Shown in pieces: positions 59,871 through 64,000 of a DNA stretch of 64,000 bases. A program made the position numbers and the translations under genes. The stretch comes from CAZCPB01 sp044223975 (lineage in GTDB: Bacteria; Planctomycetota; Phycisphaerae; Phycisphaerales; UBA1924): contig JBGALI010000004.1 in the NCBI GenBank assembly GCA_044223975.1, positions 227,556 to 291,555 of the forward strand. Direction: 5' to 3'. The notes below the pieces were generated by a model that saw only the letters and a program-made list of their open reading frames with translations, did not search any database and was not told the origin of the DNA. Position 1 is the first letter of the stretch. Each line of letters starts with the position of its first letter.

Positions 59871-61694
59871 ATGAGTCAGAACCTGATGGAAGGCCTCGAG
59901 CCCCGCACCCTCATGAGCGTGTTCGCGGTCACGAACACCGCCGACGGCGGAGCGGGCTCGCTGCGTCAGGCGATCGCCGACGCCAACGCCGCGGCCGGCG
60001 CCGACACGATTGAGTTCGCCGGCACGCTGAACGGCTCGGTCATCACGCTGGGCGGCACGCCGCTGTCGATCACGAGTGACATGACGATCACGGGGCCGGG
60101 CGCGAGCCTCCTGACCGTCAGCGGCAACAACGCCTCGCGGGTCTTCACCATCAGCACGGGCTCGACCGTGTTCATGACCGGGCTGAGAATCACCGCGGGC
60201 GGCAACACATCCAACGGCGGCGGCATCTCCAACAACGGCGCACTGACCCTGACCGGCTCGACCGTCTCGGGCAACACCGCCGTCACCGATGGGGGCGGCA
60301 TCTTCAACTTCGGCACGCTCACTCTGTCGGGCTCGACCGTCTCGGGCAACACGGCGACCAACGGTGGCGGCATCGAGAACCAGGGCACGGCCACGGTGAC
60401 CAACTCGACGATCACCGGGAACACCGCGTCGATCCTCGGCGGCGGCGTTCACAGCTTCGGCGCCACGCTGACGGTGCGCAACTCGACCATCGCCGGCAAC
60501 CTCCACGGCGGCGGGCTGCACTCGGATTTCGGCGGCCCGACAGTGATCAGCACGATCATCGCCGGGAACGTGGGCGGAGATGTGACGGGCAGCTCGCTTG
60601 CCGCGGGATCGGTCAGCAACCTGGTACAGAGCGGCAGCGCCAACGGGGGGTTGACGAACGGCGTGAACGGCAATCTCGTGGGCGTCGATCCCTTGCTCGG
60701 GACGCTTTCCAGCGCCGGAGGCCTGACCCAGACGATGCGTCCGCGCGTCGGCAGCCCGGCGATCGATGCGGGATCAAACCCCGGCGGACTCACGACCGAC
60801 CAGCGCGGCACCGGGTTTTCGCGACTGGTCGGCAGCGCCGTTGATATCGGCGCGTTCGAGTCGGGCAACGCGTTGTCCGCGGCGGATCAGTTCATCCAGC
60901 TGTACACGCAGACCCCCAAGGACGGCAACGGCCTGGTCGACGGCGACTGGATCGCGAGCACGCTCACCTCAAACGTGCCGAACGTCGCCATCTCCGACGC
61001 CTACTGGGGCGCCCGGAACAACTGGTTCCAGGACAGCATGGGCGACGTGTGGGCCCTCTGGCAGGGCGGCAGCGTCCACAACAGCCCGACGCTGGCGGGG
61101 CAGCACGAGTGGGTGCTGACCAACCTCACCGACGCGGGCGGCCTGTCGGGCACCATGCACTTTGCCCCCGGTTCGCTCTCGGGCATCACGACCGGCTGGA
61201 ACGCGTTCAACATCCAGGGCATCCAGGATGGCAAGCTTTACGCGCTGTGGTGGTCTCCCGCGGGGAGCGCCGGGACCTACGTGGACACCGACGGCAGCAC
61301 CAAGCAGGGCGCCGGCTGGGGGCTTCACGGTAACGGCTGGAGCCTGAGCAACATCAGCGACGTCGCGACCAGCATCGGCGGCGCCCTGACCACGCCCCCC
61401 GCGGCGTTCCTCGCGTTCACCGAGAGCCAGGGCAACGGTCGCACCGAGTTTGATCCGCGGACCTCGCGCACGATCGCCAACACGGGCATGGCGGTGGTCG
61501 TGGTGGACACCAATCACCGCGTATACGCCATCACCTTCAGCGTGTCGCAGCGGGCGATCGCCGAAGCCCGCACCGACCTCAACGGTCAGTGGGTCATCGA
61601 GCCGCTCGCCGAGGTGCCCTCGCTCGCAGACTTTGGACTCACCGCTCAGGAATCGACATTCGAGCAGGGGTACGTGGCCGCCGCGACCCAGTGA
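59871..61694 (+). CDS. Secreted LEPR-motif beta-helix protein
   Basis: A 607-residue exported protein. The N-terminus MSQNLMEGLEPRTLMSVFAV carries the LEPR motif found at the start of many planctomycete surface proteins. It is followed directly by FAVTNTADGGAGSLRQAIADAN, typical of secreted right-handed beta-helix (Omp/choice-of-anchor Q) proteins. Short repeats rich in Gly, Asn, Ser and Thr (TLTGSTVSGNTAVTDGGGI, TLSGSTVSGNTATNGGGI) fill residues 70-210. The rest is a separate domain with many Trp and Gly (WGARNNWFQDSMGDVWALWQ), possibly a lectin-like propeller. The upstream in-frame region has non-coding character, so ATG 59871 was chosen. Confidence 0.85.
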   Translation: MSQNLMEGLEPRTLMSVFAVTNTADGGAGSLRQAIADANAAAGADTIEFAGTLNGSVITLGGTPLSITSDMTITGPGASLLTVSGNNASRVFTISTGSTVFMTGLRITAGGNTSNGGGISNNGALTLTGSTVSGNTAVTDGGGIFNFGTLTLSGSTVSGNTATNGGGIENQGTATVTNSTITGNTASILGGGVHSFGATLTVRNSTIAGNLHGGGLHSDFGGPTVISTIIAGNVGGDVTGSSLAAGSVSNLVQSGSANGGLTNGVNGNLVGVDPLLGTLSSAGGLTQTMRPRVGSPAIDAGSNPGGLTTDQRGTGFSRLVGSAVDIGAFESGNALSAADQFIQLYTQTPKDGNGLVDGDWIASTLTSNVPNVAISDAYWGARNNWFQDSMGDVWALWQGGSVHNSPTLAGQHEWVLTNLTDAGGLSGTMHFAPGSLSGITTGWNAFNIQGIQDGKLYALWWSPAGSAGTYVDTDGSTKQGAGWGLHGNGWSLSNISDVATSIGGALTTPPAAFLAFTESQGNGRTEFDPRTSRTIANTGMAVVVVDTNHRVYAITFSVSQRAIAEARTDLNGQWVIEPLAEVPSLADFGLTAQESTFEQGYVAAATQ

Positions 61695-61810
61695 CGTCGG
61701 CGCGCCCCGCGTGAAGCCGCCTCGCTCTCCGACCACAAGCAAGGCTCAACCGGGGCCCTGCGCCCCGCGGAGCAAGCACGGCACCTTCTTTAACTCGTCC
61801 CCGCAATGCG

Positions 61811-61837
61811 AAAAAGCCCTGCTATGCAGGGCTTTTT
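61811..61837. terminator. Bidirectional intrinsic terminator
   Basis: AAAAAGCCCTGC-TAT-GCAGGGCTTTTT: a perfect GC stem with A and T tracts on both sides, so it works in both directions. On the minus strand it lies just after the tRNA-Ala fragment and is probably the original tRNA terminator; on the plus strand it could stop the LEPR gene. Confidence 0.9.
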
Positions 61838-61844
61838 CAACAAG

Positions 61845-61886
61845 TGGAGCGGAGGAGAGTCGAACTCCCGACCTCATCATTGCGAA
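61845..61886 (-). tRNA. tRNA-Ala(CGC) 3' half (probable attachment site)
   Basis: On the minus strand this gives anticodon loop TTCGCAA (anticodon CGC), stem half TGATG, variable AGGTC, T arm GGGAG-TTCGACT-CTCCT, acceptor half CCGCTCC and discriminator A. No CCA is encoded. The 5' half is absent: the base-pairing CATCA does not precede the loop and no GGAGCGG lies upstream. The homology stops exactly at the anticodon loop, a usual crossover point for tyrosine integrases. It is a tRNA remnant and not a functional gene. Confidence 0.75.
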
Positions 61887-62100
61887 CCGGATCCCGCCCC
61901 GGGACTGAACGCGCAAGCGACGATACCAACGCGGGTTGCGGATTGCAAGGCGTGCAACCGTTGGCGCGTTTTGGGCGGTGTTCGCCGCGGAGCGGTCTAC
62001 ACCGCAACGTTCGCCCGCGAGAGTGGCCAGTCAAGCGTTCAGTTCTGCGAGTCCATGAAGTCGTTCACTCGCGCGCACCCACCTGTCGAATCCGATTGCT

Positions 62101-62850
62101 TCAATTCGTCGGGTTTTGTGGCTCCCCCTTTGACCTGAGGAGGTTTCTTCCGCCGCATGGCCGCCGGCGACGGCATTGGAGGCCTGCCTGACGGTGAAGC
62201 CAGCCCGCCTCCATCATTCGTGCCTGCAGCTCAGCGACTGCCTCGCGGAAACCTGAACCACCCATCGAGCCCTTGTCCCCTTGGGTAATCCTCGTCGGGC
62301 TGAATTGGGATCCCCACCGCGTGAGTTCCGACTCGGGGTTGCTGAGTCTCCCTCGCTCCACCACTTCCCATGGCATCTGCGGAGGGACCAGAGCCCAACG
62401 CCTCCTCGCGGTCAGCCCTCTTTGGCTCAATGATGGCCATCGAGAACAGTTGGTCCGCCGAGGCGACCATCTTGGCACCTGGAGAGAGATCGCCCCACAC
62501 CAGGCCTAGCTCCGACGATTCTGAGACATCGACGCCGCTCCGAGCGACGTACTCCGTCCGGGCTAGGTATCCCTCGTTTCGATCTGTCTGAATCTGTCTA
62601 TCCCAAGACAGCCATGGAATCGACGGTCCGCTTGGAACCACACGAAGTTGAGTTGCCTGATCCGGGCAACAGTCGCGAAGCGAAAGTGCGAGTTGGTCCG
62701 CTACGGCACGGTCAAGGGCATGTGCAACCGGGCGGCTGGAAGCCGCTCTCCGTCGACTTGAGCGACGACATAGAACCCCTTCTCTGGGCACATGCCACCA
62801 TCCTTCGTGGGGCCGGTCGGAGTGGGGTCTTGGGGATGGTGATTCCAAGA
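62101..62850 (-). pseudogene. Decayed gene on the minus strand
   Basis: Protein-like stretches appear in successive minus-strand frames. The first contains CPEKGFYVVAQVDGERLP and runs into a TAG; the next holds DLSPGAKMVASADQLFSMAI; the last holds VPPQMPWEVVERGRLSNPES and continues to GFREAVAELQARMMEAGW. This suggests one gene broken by a stop and frameshifts near 62.7 and 62.4 kb. Codon use is less GC-biased than in neighbouring genes. No family recognised. The segment 61887-62100 holds nothing I can name. Confidence 0.3.
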
Positions 62851-62920
62851 CCCCGCCCGATCCGCTCGCCGGGGATCAGCCGGCTACCCGATCGGTCATT
62901 CTTGGCAGCCCGCAGTTGCC

Positions 62921-63319
62921 TTGCGCCCGATTGCGGCCGGCACGCCTTTGTGGTGCAATGATCGCCATGCGCACGATCACTCGGCCGAAGGTCTCACCAT
63001 TGCTCTCGGTTCGTTCTTCTTTGTTGGGGCGGTTGGCGGCTGCACCGATCACGCCTTCTACTTCCGCAACGTCGAGTTCAAATCCGAACCTCCGGGTGCA
63101 AGATTCTGGTCGGTCGGTGAGACGGTGGGTTACACCCCGATGACGACCGAGCTGTACCGCGGGCACTCTCCAAACTTCGTCCCGTTCCACTACACGATCG
63201 AGGCGCTGCCCACGGACAAGTGCCCCGGACTGCCCCAGAAGCGCGACGTGAGCACCGCGAACGGCGCATCGTCGGTCGTGTTCTTCGACATGAGCGCGAA
63301 GGCGGACGAGAACAAGTGA
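62921..63319 (+). CDS. Small exported protein, probably a lipoprotein; start unclear
   Basis: The reliable part begins about 62990 with a hydrophobic stretch (LTIALGSFFFVGAVGGC) ending in a lipobox-like V-G-G-C. About 90 residues follow, including VEFKSEPPGARFWSVGETVGYTP, similar to a PEGA-type surface domain. There is no ATG in this frame before the hydrophobic stretch; TTG 62921 is the first candidate. A good ATG lies at about 62968 in another frame (MRTITRPKVSPLLSV), so a one-base frameshift near 63005 is possible. Confidence 0.5.
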   Translation: MRPIAAGTPLWCNDRHAHDHSAEGLTIALGSFFFVGAVGGCTDHAFYFRNVEFKSEPPGARFWSVGETVGYTPMTTELYRGHSPNFVPFHYTIEALPTDKCPGLPQKRDVSTANGASSVVFFDMSAKADENK

Positions 63320-63481
63320 TCCTGCCAGGCGGCATCTCGACCAAGCACGGCTGCTTCATGTACTGATTGCAGCGGCCTCAGGGCCATGCTCAGGCAGAAG
63401 GCCGTCGATCGGCACAATGCCGGCTCCCTCCGCCGTTCGGTTACCATGCTCATCCCCGCGACCCAGCGCCCGGAGCCCCCG

Positions 63482-64000
63482 ATGGCCAAGAAGCGTTCCG
63501 AGCCCACCCCCGCCTCCCCGTCCGCCGGCGGCGACGCCGACCTGGGCTTCGAGAAGCAGCTCTTCAAGGCTGCCGACGCCCTCCGCAACAACATGGACGC
63601 GGCTGAGTACAAGCACGTCGTCCTGGGCCTGATCTTTCTCAAGTACATCTCCGACGCCTTCGAGGCCAAGCACGCGGAGCTTGCCGCGGCAAAGTCCAAG
63701 GGCGCCGACCCCGAGGACCCCGACGAGTACAAAGCCGAGAACATCTTCTGGGTGCCCAAAGAGGCCCGCTGGTCGTTTCTGCTCGCCAAGGCCAAGGACC
63801 CCAAGATCGGCACCATCGTCGACGACGCCATGGAGGCCGTCGAGAAGGTCAACCCGACCCTCAAGGCCGTCCTCCCTAAGGACTTCGCCCGCGCCGGGCT
63901 CGACAAGCAGCGCCTCGGCCAGTTGATCGACATGATCGGCAACATCGGCTTCGGCGGGGCCGGGCACCGCTCGCGGGACATGCTCGGTCGCGTCTACGAG
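63482..64000 (+). CDS. hsdM: Type I restriction-modification methyltransferase subunit, 5' part
   Basis: The first 173 codons of HsdM, running off the right edge. The N-terminal helical domain is recognisable: GFEKQLFKAADALRNNMDAAEYKHVVLGLIFLKYISDAFEAKH, FWVPKEARWSFLLAKA, and the start of the catalytic region at MIGNIGFGGAGHRSRDMLGRVYE. HsdM methylates adenine as part of an HsdRMS complex; the other subunits must lie outside the window. The ATG follows GGAG. It lies on the island side of the tRNA-Ala fragment. Confidence 0.92.
   Translation, partial: MAKKRSEPTPASPSAGGDADLGFEKQLFKAADALRNNMDAAEYKHVVLGLIFLKYISDAFEAKHAELAAAKSKGADPEDPDEYKAENIFWVPKEARWSFLLAKAKDPKIGTIVDDAMEAVEKVNPTLKAVLPKDFARAGLDKQRLGQLIDMIGNIGFGGAGHRSRDMLGRVYE

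Noticed and set aside
61844..61960. A complete tRNA gene
   Set aside because: The T arm, variable loop and anticodon loop are perfect, but the anticodon 5' stem, D arm and acceptor 5' strand are missing on the upstream side.
1..64000. CRISPR arrays, rRNA genes and insertion sequences
   Set aside because: No regularly spaced repeats, rRNA segments or transposase genes were seen on either strand.

Overview
The window is GC-rich, densely coding DNA, most likely from a planctomycete, perhaps a relative of the Phycisphaerae. The best lineage marker is the N-terminal LEPR-type export motif (GLEPRTLMS) of the beta-helix protein at 59871-61694. Many genes overlap by 4 bases (ATGA or GTGA), which shows long translationally coupled operons.

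Layout. 1-8.2 kb: a partial secreted hydrolase, gpsA, a P1B-type metal ATPase, a small membrane protein between two copies of an intergenic repeat, rlmKL, a lipoprotein and a membrane protein. 8.3-18.4 kb (plus strand): hemA (with an extra ferrochelatase-like domain), hemE, hemN, hemY, hemH, hemL, hemC and hemD. 28.0-18.45 kb (minus strand): an operon of an NTF2-like protein, an NtrC-type regulator, two sensor proteins, an unknown protein, resB, ccsA and hemB. With hemB, every step from glutamyl-tRNA to protohaem is encoded here. 28.2-31.4 kb (plus strand): a NapC-like 12-haem cytochrome and a 15-haem cytochrome. 47.9-31.5 kb (minus strand): a tetrahaem cytochrome, NHL lipoprotein, pentahaem lipoprotein, outer-membrane beta-barrel, NHL lipoprotein, 12-haem cytochrome, two 11-haem/cytochrome b fusions, two 15-haem cytochromes and a thioredoxin-fold/TPR protein. 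48.1-53.9 kb (plus strand): a hexahaem cytochrome, then ccmEFABCD. 54-61.7 kb: tyrosine phenol-lyase, a CBS pair, PPK2, a class II glutamine amidotransferase, a SulP transporter and the LEPR beta-helix protein. 61.8-64 kb: a terminator, the 3' half of a tRNA-Ala(CGC) (probable attachment site), a decayed gene, a small exported protein and the start of hsdM. This last part looks like the edge of a genomic island.

How it fits together. I count 106 haem-attachment motifs in ten cytochromes: 96 CXXCH and 10 CX3CH or CX4CH. They sit next to the haem pathway, two cytochrome c maturation systems (ResB/CcsA, and a Ccm system with CXXXY-type CcmE and no CcmG/H) and a sigma-54 two-component system. Five sequences matching the sigma-54 -24/-12 promoter lie upstream of the regulator operon, both minus-strand cytochrome blocks, the NapC-like operon and ccm. 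A degenerate TCTGA-N5-GAGAA element lies 39-113 bases upstream of each. My reading is a co-regulated programme that makes haem, matures multihaem cytochromes and builds an inner-membrane-to-outer-membrane electron conduit, probably for extracellular or insoluble electron acceptors or donors. The promoter and motif matches are visible in the sequence; the physiological role is inference.
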